Source of the DNA: Streptomyces mirabilis
GTDB taxonomy: Bacteria > Actinomycetota > Actinomycetes > Streptomycetales > Streptomycetaceae
Assembly: GCF_039503195.1 (NCBI RefSeq)
Contig: NZ_JBCJKP010000001.1
Span: 1,426,001-1,490,000 of the forward strand
Direction: 5' to 3'
Length of the DNA: 64,000 bases
Shown here: in pieces, positions 42,177 through 53,854 of the stretch
Numbering within the stretch: position 1 is the first letter of the stretch
Layout: every line of letters starts with the position of its first letter
Program-made: the position numbers and the translations under genes
The notes under the pieces: model-generated
Seen by the model: the letters and a program-made list of their open reading frames with translations, nothing else
Told to the model about the DNA's origin: nothing
Databases searched by the model: none

Positions 42177-42941
42177 ATGAGCACCACTGGACTGGCCGGC
42201 CGCTGCGTCATCGTCACCGGAGCGGGCTCCGGGATCGGGCGGGCCACCGCCCTGGCCTTCGCCGCGGAGGGCGCCCGTGTCCTGGTGGCCGACCTCAACG
42301 CCGGGGGCGCCGAGAAGGTCGTCGGGGAGATAGTGGCGGCCGGTGGCACCGCCGTGGCCGTGACGGGCGACCTGAGCGAGCAGGCCGTGGTCGACCGGGT
42401 GACCGCGACCGCCGTGGAGCAGTTCGGCGGGGTGGACGTGCTGGTCAACAACGCCGGGATCATGGACCGCATGTCGGCGGCCGGTGAGGTCGGCGACGCG
42501 GAGTGGGAGCGGGTCATCCGGGTCAACCTCACCGCTCCCTTCCTGCTCACCCGTGCGGTGCTCCCGCACATGCTGGAGGCGGGCAAGGGCGCCATCGTGA
42601 ACACCGCCTCCGAGGCCAGCCTGCGCGGCAGCGCCGCGGGCGCCGCGTACACCGCCTCGAAGCACGGCATCGCGGGCCTCACCAAGTCCCTCGCCGTGAC
42701 GTACCGCAACAAGGGCATCCGGGCCAACGCCATCGCCCCCGGCGGCACGAAGACCGCCATCGCCGTGGACGCCGACCGCGACGCCCTCGGCCCGCAGGTC
42801 CTCGCCTCGTACCTGGGCAATGTGGGCACCGCGGCCGAGGCCGAGGAGCAGGCCGCCGCCATCCTGTTCCTCGCCTCCGACGCGGCGAGCAATATCAACG
42901 GCGCGATCCTGCCCGTCGACAACGGCTGGTCGGCGGTCTGA
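42177..42941 (+). CDS. Short-chain dehydrogenase/reductase
   Basis: 254 residues from the ATG at 42177. CVIVTGAGSGIGRATALAF is the classical Rossmann motif, DVLVNNAGIMD the NNAG motif, and YTASKHGIAGL the catalytic Tyr-x3-Lys (YTASK), with the Ser in NTASEASLRG. LVADLNAGGAEKV suggests NAD preference (Asp after the second strand). It closes with NINGAILPVDNGWSAV. A classical SDR acting on an alcohol/ketone pair; its induction is probably controlled by the divergent TetR protein through the 42089-42119 site. Confidence 0.9.
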   Translation: MSTTGLAGRCVIVTGAGSGIGRATALAFAAEGARVLVADLNAGGAEKVVGEIVAAGGTAVAVTGDLSEQAVVDRVTATAVEQFGGVDVLVNNAGIMDRMSAAGEVGDAEWERVIRVNLTAPFLLTRAVLPHMLEAGKGAIVNTASEASLRGSAAGAAYTASKHGIAGLTKSLAVTYRNKGIRANAIAPGGTKTAIAVDADRDALGPQVLASYLGNVGTAAEAEEQAAAILFLASDAASNINGAILPVDNGWSAV

Positions 42942-42980
42942 CGCCCTCCATCGCCTGACGGACCTCCCCATCGCGGCCGC

Positions 42981-43667
42981 TCAGCCGCCGCGCACGAACT
43001 TCCGGGCCAGCCGCTCACCCACTGTCACGGCTGCCGCGTGATCCTCGATGGGCGACACCCGGGAGTTCTTGAAGGCGATGTAGGTGACCCCGGAACTCGT
43101 CCCGCCACCGTGCGGGCCGGGGCGAATCCCGAGCGCCTTGGCGGTGGCGTACGAGGCCTCGCCGATGATTTCGCGCGGTCCGGTGTCGCCGACCACCGCG
43201 TACTCGACCCGGTCCCGGTAGATCACCGCGACCACCGAGCCGCCTCGGATGCCGTGGGCGCGGTGGTCCCAGATGCCACTGGGTGTGGGCACCACGACGT
43301 ACGGGAGGGTCTCGGCGCTCAGATACCGCCCGTCGGACTGCTGGTACGCGGTGGTCCCGGAGAAGAGCGGGTCGGTCCGCCCGTTGCACAGGAGCCCTGG
43401 GCGGCCGTCGCAGTCGATGTCCATGTCGGCCTTCCAGAACACCGCGCCCCGCGCGCCGCAGACGGGAATCTCGGCGCGGCTGCGGGCGTCGGAGCGATAG
43501 CGCCCCTTCGAGACGGGTACGCAGTCACGGACCTTGGCGAGCAGATCCGCGGCGCGCACATTCCCTTCCCGCACCGCCACGAGCGGGCTCGGACGGGCGG
43601 CGGGAAGCGGGGCGGGGGCGAGCAGGGCCACGCCGGCCGCGACCAGCGTCAGCGACTGAACACGCAC
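42981..43667 (-). CDS. Secreted GH75-type chitosanase
   Basis: 228 residues from the GTG at 43667, chosen because AGGAGAG lies about 9 nt upstream and a signal peptide starts there (RVQSLTLVAAGVALLAPAPL). An ATG at 43694 would add nine residues. VFWKADMDIDCDGRPG (catalytic Asp), YVVVPTPSG, GGSVVAVIYRDRVEYAVVGDTGP and IIGEASYATAKALGI match GH75 (fungal-type) chitosanases, which cut chitosan endo-wise outside the cell. Four cysteines may form disulfides. Single gene. Confidence 0.83.
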   Translation of the reverse strand: MRVQSLTLVAAGVALLAPAPLPAARPSPLVAVREGNVRAADLLAKVRDCVPVSKGRYRSDARSRAEIPVCGARGAVFWKADMDIDCDGRPGLLCNGRTDPLFSGTTAYQQSDGRYLSAETLPYVVVPTPSGIWDHRAHGIRGGSVVAVIYRDRVEYAVVGDTGPREIIGEASYATAKALGIRPGPHGGGTSSGVTYIAFKNSRVSPIEDHAAAVTVGERLARKFVRGG

Positions 43668-43783
43668 GATAAAGGACTCTCTCCTGGGGGACATTGACGG
43701 TTGTTCAGCAAAATTTGGCGGGTTTCTGACGGTACGTCCACTGGGAAGGGGCCGGACGGTGCACGGCGGGCCCGACGGGGGCA

Positions 43784-43852
43784 CGGCGGGTACGCGGCGA
43801 ATTCGGCGGGTGCACGCGGATCGGCGGGTACGCGGCGGATTCGGCGGGTGCA
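43784..43852. repeat. Direct repeat, two 31-bp copies
   Basis: A 31-bp GC-rich unit starting CGGCGGGTACGCGGCG occurs at 43784-43814 and 43822-43852 with one mismatch (period 38). Confidence 0.75.
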
Positions 43853-44101
43853 TTGCGGCCGAGAGCCCGAGCCGTGGTGGACCCGGGCTTCTCGACCGCC
43901 CTCGCCGGCGCGGCATCAGCGACGACAGCGGTCCGCGCCGTGGGCGCGAACTCCCCTGTCGAGAGGGTGAGTTCACGCCGCGTCAGGCATCAGCATACGT
44001 AGCCCGAGGACGGTCCGACGAACGGCCACCGCCCCCTTGATGTGGCCGCGCCAGCCGTGTCTTATAGGTACAGACCAATCCCGTCGAGGGAAGGCAGGCC
44101 G

Positions 44102-45106
44102 GTGCGACGCGTTTCCCTTGGATTGATCTGCGGCTCGCTGCTCGTCCTCACCGCGTGCGGAGGAGGAGGTGCGGGAGCCGACGCCGGGGGCGAGCGGCTG
44201 CCCCCGGCCCCGACGGGGGTCACCGCGACGGCGGGCAGCGCGACCAGCGTGCACGTCATGTGGAACCGCGTCTCCGGGGACGTGAAGGTCACCGGTTACG
44301 AGGTGTACCGCGGCACCGCACGGGTCGAGCGGGTGCCCGGCGACGAACACATGGTGGACGTCACCCGATTGGCCCCGTCCACGAAGTACGTCTTCACGGT
44401 CCGCGCCCTGAACACCGACGGAAACCCCGGACCCTCCAGCGAGCCGGTGCGCGCCACCACACCGGTCGCGGTCGCCGCCGACCGCACGCCCCCGACCCGC
44501 CCCGGACGGCCGCACGGCAGGGCCGTCGGGAGCCGGGCGGCCCAACTGGAGTGGTCGGCGTCGGCGGACGCCCGGGGCGTGGTCTCGTACGACGTCTACC
44601 AAGGCGGCTCGAAGATCCACAGCGTGGGCGGCGGACAGACGGCGACCGTCGTCACCGGGCTGAGACCCGGCACCGCGTACGCCTTCACCGTGCGAGCCCG
44701 CGACGCGGCGGACAACCTCTCCCCCGCGAGCGCCGCGGTCCGGCTCACCACCGCGCCGGGCGCGGACGACGGCCGTGGCACCGCGCCGACGGGGTTCCGC
44801 GCGACTTCCCACCGCACGGACGGGGCGTACTACCTCGACCTGTCCTGGTTGCCACCGCGGACGGACGGGGTGGTCACGGAGTACCGGATCGACCTGGACG
44901 GCCGACAGGCGACCTCACTCGTCTGGGGCGGCACACCGCCCAGCGGAAGGGCCACCTACAGCTTCTACGTCGGGCGGGAGGCCGGGGTCGCGTACCGGGT
45001 GCGGATCAGGGCGAAGCTGCCGGACGGCACCTGGGGCGGGTTCTCGGCGGAGCGGACGGTGACGACGGGCTCCGCCGAGGGTGGGAACGCCGGCACCCCG
45101 AAATAG
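44102..45106 (+). CDS. Lipoprotein with fibronectin type III domains
   Basis: 334 residues. GTG at 44102 after AAGG; a lipoprotein signal peptide ends in the lipobox LLVLTACGG (Cys19). Two clear FN3 domains follow: PPAPTGVTATAGSATSVHVM ... YVFTVRALNTDGNPG and PPTRPGRPHGRAVGSRAAQL ... TAYAFTVRARDAADNLSPAS. A third, more divergent one runs to the end (APTGFRATSHRTDGAYY ... YRVRIRAKLPDGTWGGFS). There is no catalytic domain. Probably a surface-anchored protein that binds carbohydrate or protein. A LysR gene follows 21 bp downstream with its own promoter. Confidence 0.85.
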   Translation: MRRVSLGLICGSLLVLTACGGGGAGADAGGERLPPAPTGVTATAGSATSVHVMWNRVSGDVKVTGYEVYRGTARVERVPGDEHMVDVTRLAPSTKYVFTVRALNTDGNPGPSSEPVRATTPVAVAADRTPPTRPGRPHGRAVGSRAAQLEWSASADARGVVSYDVYQGGSKIHSVGGGQTATVVTGLRPGTAYAFTVRARDAADNLSPASAAVRLTTAPGADDGRGTAPTGFRATSHRTDGAYYLDLSWLPPRTDGVVTEYRIDLDGRQATSLVWGGTPPSGRATYSFYVGREAGVAYRVRIRAKLPDGTWGGFSAERTVTTGSAEGGNAGTPK

Positions 45107-45127
45107 GCGAACCGTAGGCTCACCTCC

Positions 45128-46060
45128 GTGCCCCATAGCGAACTCGATACCTCGACGGCTCCCCTGGACCTCTCCCTGCTGCGCACCTTCCTCGCCGTGC
45201 ACCGCGCGGGGTCGTTCACGGCGGCCGCGCGGCTGCTCGGTCTGTCCCAGCCGACGGTGACGACGCAGATGCGGTCACTGGAGGAGCAACTGGGACGGGA
45301 GCTGTTCGAACGGCAGCCACGGGGCGTGGTGCCCACGTCGGTGGCGGACGAACTCGCCGCGGAGGTCGCCGCGCCCCTGGACGCGCTCGCGGCGGTCGCG
45401 GACCGCCGCGGGGCCGGCGCGGACCAGCCGCCGGACCCGGTGCACCTGGCGGGCCCGGCCGAGCTGCTGTGCACGCGTGTCCTGCCCGCGCTGGCGCCGC
45501 TGACCGCACAGGGCGTACGTCTGCGCGTCACTCCCGGCCTCACCGACGAGCTGCTGGACGGGCTGCGCGGCGGCCGCTTCGACCTGGTCATCGCCACGAC
45601 CCGGCCGCGCGGTCGCACCCTGACCGCCGTGCCGCTGATGGACGAGGAGTTCGTGCTCGTCGCCGCCCCGTCGTGGGCCGAGCGCATCGACCCGGCCCGA
45701 GTGGCGGCCGAGGGGCCCGCCGCGCTGCACGGGGCGCCCCTGGTGACATACGCCGAGGATCTGCCCATCGCCCGGCGCTACTGGCGGCACGTGTTCGGCG
45801 TACGGCTTACCGGCCCGGCGTCGATCACGGTGCCCGACCTACGGGGCGTACTGGCCGCGGTGGTCGCGGGCGCCGGCATCACCGTGCTCCCCCGCTACCT
45901 GTGCCTCGACGCGCTGGCCTCCGGTGCCCTGGTGCCCCTGCTGTCCCCCGAGGAACCGCCCATCAACACCGGGTACCTCACCCAGCGGCCGGGCGCGTCG
46001 GACAACCCGCATGTGGCAGTTGTCCGAGAGCGGCTGCTTCACGCGGGCCGCACGTGGTGA
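45128..46060 (+). CDS. LysR-family transcriptional regulator
   Basis: 310 residues. GTG at 45128; TAGGCT at 45115-45120 leaves 7 nt, so the transcript is probably leaderless. DLSLLRTFLAVHRAGSFTAA, RLLGLSQPTVTTQMRSLEEQ and LGRELFERQPRGVVPT form the winged helix-turn-helix. Residues about 90-300 are the periplasmic-binding-like effector domain. Target genes are not obvious; neither neighbour is divergent. The repeated heptamer tract and hairpin after the stop terminate it. Confidence 0.87.
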   Translation: MPHSELDTSTAPLDLSLLRTFLAVHRAGSFTAAARLLGLSQPTVTTQMRSLEEQLGRELFERQPRGVVPTSVADELAAEVAAPLDALAAVADRRGAGADQPPDPVHLAGPAELLCTRVLPALAPLTAQGVRLRVTPGLTDELLDGLRGGRFDLVIATTRPRGRTLTAVPLMDEEFVLVAAPSWAERIDPARVAAEGPAALHGAPLVTYAEDLPIARRYWRHVFGVRLTGPASITVPDLRGVLAAVVAGAGITVLPRYLCLDALASGALVPLLSPEEPPINTGYLTQRPGASDNPHVAVVRERLLHAGRTW

Positions 46061-46100
46061 CGACGGAGAGCAGATAGCAGATAGCGGATAACAGCTGACG

Positions 46101-46140
46101 GATGACGGATGACGGATAACAAATTTCGTCATCCGTCATC
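46101..46140 (+). terminator. Long hairpin terminator after lysR
   Basis: GATGACGGATGACG (46101-46114) pairs perfectly with 46127-46140 around a 12-nt AT-rich loop. The stem is built from GGATGAC/GGATAAC-type short repeats that begin at about 46065. Confidence 0.75.
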
Positions 46141-46337
46141 TGTCATCCGCCCAGAGAGAATCACCAGCGCAACGCGGGATTCATCCGCCGGACGAACGAA
46201 TTCGTCACCTGCCCGGTCCCCGTCCACGTGCGCCCCGAGCCGGATGCGCATTGGCTCTCCCTGAGGCAGCACGGGCCTTTCCAATCCTCGGCGGCGCATG
46301 GGATGTACCGCCAACCGTGCCGCTGGAGGGCAGTCCT

Positions 46338-46913
46338 ATGCGTACTTCTCAGATATTTCTCCGCTCCGGCCTGACCGTGGCCGCCGTCGCTGCGCTTCCG
46401 CTCACCATGACCGCTCAGTCCGCCGCCGCCTTCGGTTCGGGGATCTCGGTGAGCACCAGCGGGTCCAGCGTGTCGGTCACCACCAATTCCTGCCCGAGCA
46501 ACGGCAGCAGTTTCGGCAATGCCTCGCTGCTCGCCAATGGGCAGGTGAACTTCTCCCAAGGCCGCCAGATGCCGTTGTCCGGAACGAGCGCCACTCAGTC
46601 GGCGGTCTGGTCCAACGTCAGCGCCGGCACCTACACCGTCGTCGTGGTCTGCCAGGACGGGACGACGGCCGGTACCCAGTCCGTCATCGTCTCGACCAGC
46701 GCGGTCCCCAAGGTCACCAAGACCCCGAGGATCTCCTCCACCTCCTTGCCTTCCTTGCCCTCCTCGCCGTCGCGCGGCGTGATGGGCGGTCTCGGCGGGG
46801 CCACCAGGGACTACGGGACCGCCACACTGGTGGGCGGCGGTGCGCTGGTGGCGTCGGGCGTCGTGGCGACCGCCTGGTACCTGCGCCGCCGGGCCAAGCC
46901 CCACCGGCTCTGA
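46338..46913 (+). CDS. Secreted protein with C-terminal membrane anchor
   Basis: 191 residues; GGAGGGCAG precedes the ATG at 46338. A signal peptide (1-31, ending SAAA) is followed by a Ser/Thr/Gly-rich extracellular region with two cysteines (NSCPSNGS and VVCQDGT). A Pro/Ser spacer, a hydrophobic segment (ATLVGGGALVASGVVATAWY) and the basic end LRRRAKPHRL complete it. The end resembles a sortase-like or simple membrane anchor, but no LPXTG is seen. A cell-surface protein of unknown role. Confidence 0.75.
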   Translation: MRTSQIFLRSGLTVAAVAALPLTMTAQSAAAFGSGISVSTSGSSVSVTTNSCPSNGSSFGNASLLANGQVNFSQGRQMPLSGTSATQSAVWSNVSAGTYTVVVVCQDGTTAGTQSVIVSTSAVPKVTKTPRISSTSLPSLPSSPSRGVMGGLGGATRDYGTATLVGGGALVASGVVATAWYLRRRAKPHRL

Positions 46914-46945
46914 TCACGGGGTCCGTCGCACCGGCGGCCGTCCGT

Positions 46946-47033
46946 CCGACTCCGGTCCGCTGGACGGCCGACTCCGGTCCGCTGGACGGCCGACTCCGGT
47001 CCGCTGGACGGCCGACTCCGATCGAGAGGACGG
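46946..47033. repeat. Four 22-bp tandem repeats
   Basis: The unit CCGACTCCGGTCCGCTGG plus ACGG repeats at 46946, 46968, 46990 and (degenerate) 47012. Each copy contains GTCC-GCT-GGAC, a small hairpin. They occupy the gap between convergent genes up to the padR stop. Confidence 0.8.
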
Positions 47034-47036
47034 CCC

Positions 47037-47579
47037 CTACTGCTCGTCGAGGTGCTCGAACTCGTCCAGCGCTTGCGTCAGCCACTGGGTCCAGAAGGTC
47101 TCCAGGTCGATCCCGGCCCGCAGCACCAGATGCCGCAGCCGGTCCTGGGGAGCGTCCTTGCCGGGCGGGAAGTCGCGCTTCTGGATCTCCTCGTACTCGG
47201 CCAACTGCCTTTGGTGCAGGTCGAGATGGCGGCGCAGGTCCGTCGCGAGGCCCGCGGTGCCGACGACGGCCGAGGCGCGCAGCCGCAGCAGCATCGTGTC
47301 CCGCATGGGCTTCGGATCCTGGGACGCGGAGGTCCAGCGGGCCAGTTCGTCGCGGCCCGCCGGCAGCACCTCGTAGCTCTTCTTCTGTCCCCGGGCCGGC
47401 TGTTCGGACGGCAGGGCGCGGATGTAGCCCTCGGACTCCAGTCTTCCCAGCTCGCGATAGATCTGCTGATGCGTCGCCGACCAGAAGTAGCCGATCGACT
47501 TGTCGAACCTCCGGGTCAGTTCGAGGCCCGACGACGGTTTCTCGAGCAGGGCGGTGAGGATCGCGTGCGGGAGTGACAT
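47037..47579 (-). CDS. PadR-family transcriptional regulator
   Basis: 180 residues. The PadR winged helix covers about 1-85 (SLPHAILTALLEKPSSGLEL, FDKSIGYFWSATHQQIYREL, GRLESEGYIRAL, KKSYEVLPAGRDELARW). The C-terminal half is the helical Vir-type dimer domain (HLDLHQRQLAEYEEI). It regulates an unidentified target; the adjacent fadH-type gene lies upstream on the same strand with a 65-bp gap, and PadR repressors often control such neighbours. Confidence 0.88.
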   Translation of the reverse strand: MSLPHAILTALLEKPSSGLELTRRFDKSIGYFWSATHQQIYRELGRLESEGYIRALPSEQPARGQKKSYEVLPAGRDELARWTSASQDPKPMRDTMLLRLRASAVVGTAGLATDLRRHLDLHQRQLAEYEEIQKRDFPPGKDAPQDRLRHLVLRAGIDLETFWTQWLTQALDEFEHLDEQ

Positions 47580-47644
47580 GGGGTCATCCTAGGGACGCCG
47601 GACCGAGGCCCCGGGCGCGATCGCTCCGGCCGCGGCTCGGCCGG

Positions 47645-49729
<2,085 letters not shown>

Positions 49730-49813
49730 CAATGACGGAGGTCACTCACTGAGGACCGCCCCTGCTCCATGGCGACGGGCGGACCCGGGCGCTCGCCGAG
49801 CCCGCCTCGCAGG

Positions 49814-50599
49814 TCAGACCGCCCGTGGCGGCCTGACGCCGACCACCACGTTCGCGTACAGCTCGTCGGAGACGGCCAGCGTGGCGGTCAGACCGCCGCG
49901 GGCGAAGGCCTCGACGGCCGCGGGGGCCTGGCGCTCGCTGGTCTCGACCAGAAGACAGCCGCCCGGGGCCAGCCAGCGGGGCGCCTCGGCGGTGACGCGG
50001 CGCAGGACGTCGAGGCCGTCCGCGCCGCCGTCGAGGGCGACGAGCGGTTCGTGGTCGCGGGCTTCCGGCGGCAGCAGGCCGACCTCGTGCGTGGGAACGT
50101 ACGGCACGTTGGCGGTGAGGACGTCGACGCGGCCGCGCAGGGCGTCGGGCAGGGCGTCGAACAGGTCGCCCTGGTGGACGTGTCCGCCGAAAGGTGCGAC
50201 GTTGCGGCGCGCGCAGCGCACGGCGGCCGGATCGATGTCCGCGGCGTGCAGTTCGGGGCCGCCGAGGGCGGCGGCCAGTGCGGCACCCACCGCGCCGGAG
50301 CCGCAGCACAGGTCCACGACGAGGGCGGCGCCGCGCGCGCGAGCCACGGCCTGGTCGACGAGGAACTCCGTGCGGCGGCGGGGTACGAAGACGCCCGGCT
50401 CGACGACGATGCGCAGGTCGTGGAACCGGGCCCAGCCGAGGACGTGTTCGAGGGGGAGTCCCGAGACGCGCCGGTCCACCATGGCGGAGACCTCGTCCGG
50501 GGTGCGGGCGGTGGAGAGGATCAACTCCGCCTCGTCCTCGGCGAAGACACAGCCCGCGGAGCGGAGCGCGGCGACAACGGAATCGGAAAGAGGGGGCAT
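49814..50599 (-). CDS. PrmC-like protein-(glutamine-N5) methyltransferase
   Basis: 261 residues from the ATG at 50599. An N-terminal helical domain with VDRRVSGLPLEHVLGWARFH and the VEPGVFVPRRRTEFLVDQAV segment precede the SAM site VVDLCCGSGAVGAALAAAL. The catalytic motif, NPPY in PrmC, reads NVPYVPTHEV, as in a second actinobacterial PrmC-like group. It probably methylates a glutamine of a protein, but whether release factors are the target is uncertain. Divergent from marR; between fadH and marR. Confidence 0.83.
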   Translation of the reverse strand: MPPLSDSVVAALRSAGCVFAEDEAELILSTARTPDEVSAMVDRRVSGLPLEHVLGWARFHDLRIVVEPGVFVPRRRTEFLVDQAVARARGAALVVDLCCGSGAVGAALAAALGGPELHAADIDPAAVRCARRNVAPFGGHVHQGDLFDALPDALRGRVDVLTANVPYVPTHEVGLLPPEARDHEPLVALDGGADGLDVLRRVTAEAPRWLAPGGCLLVETSERQAPAAVEAFARGGLTATLAVSDELYANVVVGVRPPRAV

Positions 50600-50863
50600 G
50601 AGAGCCGAGAAGCCTTTCGGTGAGCCGAAGGGCGCTCTCGCGGTCACCTACAGGCGGCGATCCGCAGGGTCCTGAGGTGAGAGCACCCGACCTGACACAG
50701 CGGTAATGGGTCTCACCTCCTCGGCAACTCCCGGGCTGGGGCGGTCCGCAGCCAGGACGGTCACCTTACAGGAAGGGCCGGACGGCGAGGGAGGTGCTCC
50801 CTCGCCGCACGCCGGTCGCGGACCACCAAGTTGTACTATGCAACTAGAGAGGAAGGAGCTCCC

Positions 50864-51322
50864 GTGAATGCAGCCGAGGCGTCCGTCGAGACCATCCAGC
50901 GCGAGATGACGGCCTTCGCCCGCCGCGCCCGGGCCTCGGCGGGGCGTATGCATCCGGAGCTGTCGCTGGTCTCGTACACCCTGCTGGGTCATCTGGAGGA
51001 GAGCGGCGGCTGTCGTGCCACCGACCTCGCCGCGCACTACGCCCTGGACAAGTCCACGGTGAGCCGACAGGTGTCGGCGCTGGAGCGGGCCGGGCTCATC
51101 GAACGCCGAGTCGACCCCGAGGACCACCGGGTGCAGGTGCTCCAGCTGACGGAGGCGGGCACCCGCATCCTCGCCCAGGTCACCGAGAGCCGCCGGATCG
51201 CGTTCCGTGAGCGGCTCGCGGACTGGCCGCCGGCGGACCTGGAGCGGTTCGCCGCCTACCTGGTGCGGTACAACACGGCGGCGGCCGGGGCACCGCCCGC
51301 CGCACAGGCCTCCGGGAGCTGA
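50864..51322 (+). CDS. MarR-family transcriptional regulator
   Basis: 152 residues. GTG at 50864 follows GGAAGGAG. The winged helix is clear: LSLVSYTLLGHLEESGG, RATDLAAHYALDKSTVSRQV, SALERAGLIERRVDPEDHRV and LQLTEAGTRIL. The upstream region carries ATGCAACTAG, part of the palindrome found before fadH, so it may control itself and fadH in response to a fatty-acyl or phenolic ligand (inference). Confidence 0.88.
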   Translation: MNAAEASVETIQREMTAFARRARASAGRMHPELSLVSYTLLGHLEESGGCRATDLAAHYALDKSTVSRQVSALERAGLIERRVDPEDHRVQVLQLTEAGTRILAQVTESRRIAFRERLADWPPADLERFAAYLVRYNTAAAGAPPAAQASGS

Positions 51323-51352
51323 GGCTTCACCACCGGAGGCCTTCGGGAGCCG

Positions 51353-52105
51353 TCAACGGACCCCCACGGCCCGGCCGTCCGTCAGATGCTCCGGAACCCG
51401 TGCCGCCATGAACCGCGTGCCGCGGCGCAGTTTGAAGCCCAGGGACTCATAGAGCCGGATGGCGTTGGTGTTGCTCGCGGCGGTGTGCAGGAAGGGGGTC
51501 TCGCCGCGTTCGCGGATGCCGTGCGCCACGGCAAGGATCAGACGGGTGGCGAGCCCCTCGCCGCGGAAGTCCGGGTCGGTGCAGACCGCGCTGATCTCGG
51601 TCCAGCCCGGCGGGTGCAGCCGCTCCCCCGCCATGGCGATCAGCGCGCCGCCGCGCCGGATGCCGAGATAGGTGCCGAGCTCGACGGTGCGTGGCAGGAA
51701 GGGGCCGGGCCTGGTGCGCTCCACCAGGTCCAGCATCTCGGGTACGTCGGCGGGGCCGAGCCGCACCGCTTCGGCGTCCGGCGCCGCGGCGAGTCCGTCG
51801 TCGACGAGTTGGACGCCGTCCAGGCTGAAGGTCACCTCCCAGCCTTCCGGGGTCGGCCCGTTGAAGCCGGCCAGCGGGGCCTCGCCGCCGGGTCCGACGA
51901 GGGCGGCGAGGTCCGCCCAGTCGTCGTCGGTCGGGTCGTCGGGCAGGGCCAGCCACGGCGACACGTCGACGGGATAGCGCAGGACGTGTCCCCGGCGTTC
52001 GGCGAAGTGGGCGTGTGGGCCGGTCAGCGAGGCGAGGGACGGGTTGTCCAGCGGGTGCGTGGCGTCGGTCGGCGGACGGGGGCTCGTGAGGCGACGGTCG
52101 CTCAT
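51353..52105 (-). CDS. GNAT-family acetyltransferase
   Basis: 250 residues. The GNAT core is C-terminal (about 130-235): PGPFLPRTVELGTYLGIRRG, ALIAMAGERLHPPGWTEISA, VCTDPDFRGEGLATRLILAV (acetyl-CoA loop R-x-x-G-x-G/A is DFRGEGLA) and LHTAASNTNAIRLYESLGFK. The N-terminal 120 residues may form a second degenerate GNAT half. Its ATG overlaps the stop of the upstream quinone-oxidoreductase gene by 4 bp, so the two are translationally coupled. Substrate unknown. Confidence 0.85.
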   Translation of the reverse strand: MSDRRLTSPRPPTDATHPLDNPSLASLTGPHAHFAERRGHVLRYPVDVSPWLALPDDPTDDDWADLAALVGPGGEAPLAGFNGPTPEGWEVTFSLDGVQLVDDGLAAAPDAEAVRLGPADVPEMLDLVERTRPGPFLPRTVELGTYLGIRRGGALIAMAGERLHPPGWTEISAVCTDPDFRGEGLATRLILAVAHGIRERGETPFLHTAASNTNAIRLYESLGFKLRRGTRFMAARVPEHLTDGRAVGVR

Positions 52106-53022
52106 CGGGCGACCTCGATCACGATCTTCCCGCGGGCGTGGCCGTCCTCGACCGTGCGCAGCGCCTCGCCGGCCCGGTCGAGGGGGAACGTCCCCGTCAC
52201 GAAGGGCCTCAGCCGGCCGTCGACCACCAGGCGCGCCACCTCGTCGAGGACGGCGGCGGTACGGGCGCGTTCGACGGGTCCTCCCCCGAGCCGGGCGGCC
52301 GTCTCCCGGTCGGCGCCGGTGATCAGCTTCGTACGGTCGTCCAGCAAGGTCGCCGCGGCCTCCAGCACCTCGCCCCCGACCAGGTCGAAGACGGCGTCCA
52401 CCCCGTCCGGCGCGGCGGCCCGCACCCGCTCGGCCAGATCCGGCCCCGCCGGGACGTGCACGGCCCCGAGCTCCTCGACGAAGTCCTTCTTGCCCTCGCT
52501 CGCGACGCCGACCACGGCGAGTCCGAGGGCGCGCGCGATCTGCGTGGCCGCGACACCGACGCCACCGCCCGCGCCGGTGATCAGCACGGTGGCGCCGGAG
52601 GGCAGGCCGAGCTGGTGGATCCCGTCGTACGCGGTCGCCGCGGCGATGGGCAGGGCCGCCGCATCCGTGAAGGAGAGCGCGGCGGGCTTGTGGGCGGTGA
52701 CCGCGGTCGGCAGCAGCGCGTACTCGGCGTATCCGCCGGCCACCGGGTTGCCGAAGACCTCGTCCCCCACGGTGAACCCGGTCACGTCGGGACCGAGCTC
52801 CTCGACGACGCCGGCGACCTCGTTGCCGAGGACGGCGGGCAGCTCGCGTGCCCCGGCGCCTGGGCGGGCGTATCCCGTCCGCTGCTTCCAGTCGACGGGG
52901 TTCACGCCCGCCGCGCGGACCGCCACGAGTACCTGGCCGGGACCCGGGCTCGGCCGGTCCTGCTCCACCAGGGCCTCGGTCTCCGGTCCGCCGTACCGGG
53001 TGAAGACGTACGCCTTGGGCAT
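52102..53022 (-). CDS. NADP-dependent quinone oxidoreductase (zinc-free MDR family)
   Basis: 306 residues, GAGGAAG before the ATG at 53022. KAYVFTRYGGPETEALVEQD, VRAAGVNPVDWKQRTGYARP, LGNEVAGVVEELGPDVTGFT and the NADP site TVLITGAGGGVGVAATQIAR are typical of QOR/zeta-crystallin-like medium-chain reductases; no zinc ligands are seen. It reduces quinones or enones with NADPH. Coupled to the GNAT gene downstream and divergent from the molybdopterin-enzyme pair. Confidence 0.88.
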   Translation of the reverse strand: MPKAYVFTRYGGPETEALVEQDRPSPGPGQVLVAVRAAGVNPVDWKQRTGYARPGAGARELPAVLGNEVAGVVEELGPDVTGFTVGDEVFGNPVAGGYAEYALLPTAVTAHKPAALSFTDAAALPIAAATAYDGIHQLGLPSGATVLITGAGGGVGVAATQIARALGLAVVGVASEGKKDFVEELGAVHVPAGPDLAERVRAAAPDGVDAVFDLVGGEVLEAAATLLDDRTKLITGADRETAARLGGGPVERARTAAVLDEVARLVVDGRLRPFVTGTFPLDRAGEALRTVEDGHARGKIVIEVAR

Positions 53023-53248
53023 CTGCTTCCTCACTCTCCTCCGCCGTCACCACCACGGACGGCACTATCGGCAAGGAAGATCACGGCGCGGCTATTCCCA
53101 GGTCCCGGGAGAGTTCATACGGCCGCAATGATCGGGATCCCGCCCGGGCACGGAGCACGGCCCACGGCCACGTACGGTTGAATGCGTAAGCACCGATCAC
53201 GCTCGATCCGCGGGCCGCCGCACCCGACGGCCTGGAGGCACCACCGTC

Positions 53249-53846
<598 letters not shown>

Positions 53847-53854
<8 letters not shown>

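Noticed and set aside
41081..43018. Minus-strand 645-codon frame over the dhaM end, tetR and SDR
   Set aside because: It crosses three well-supported genes and translates the tandem repeats into low-complexity sequence.
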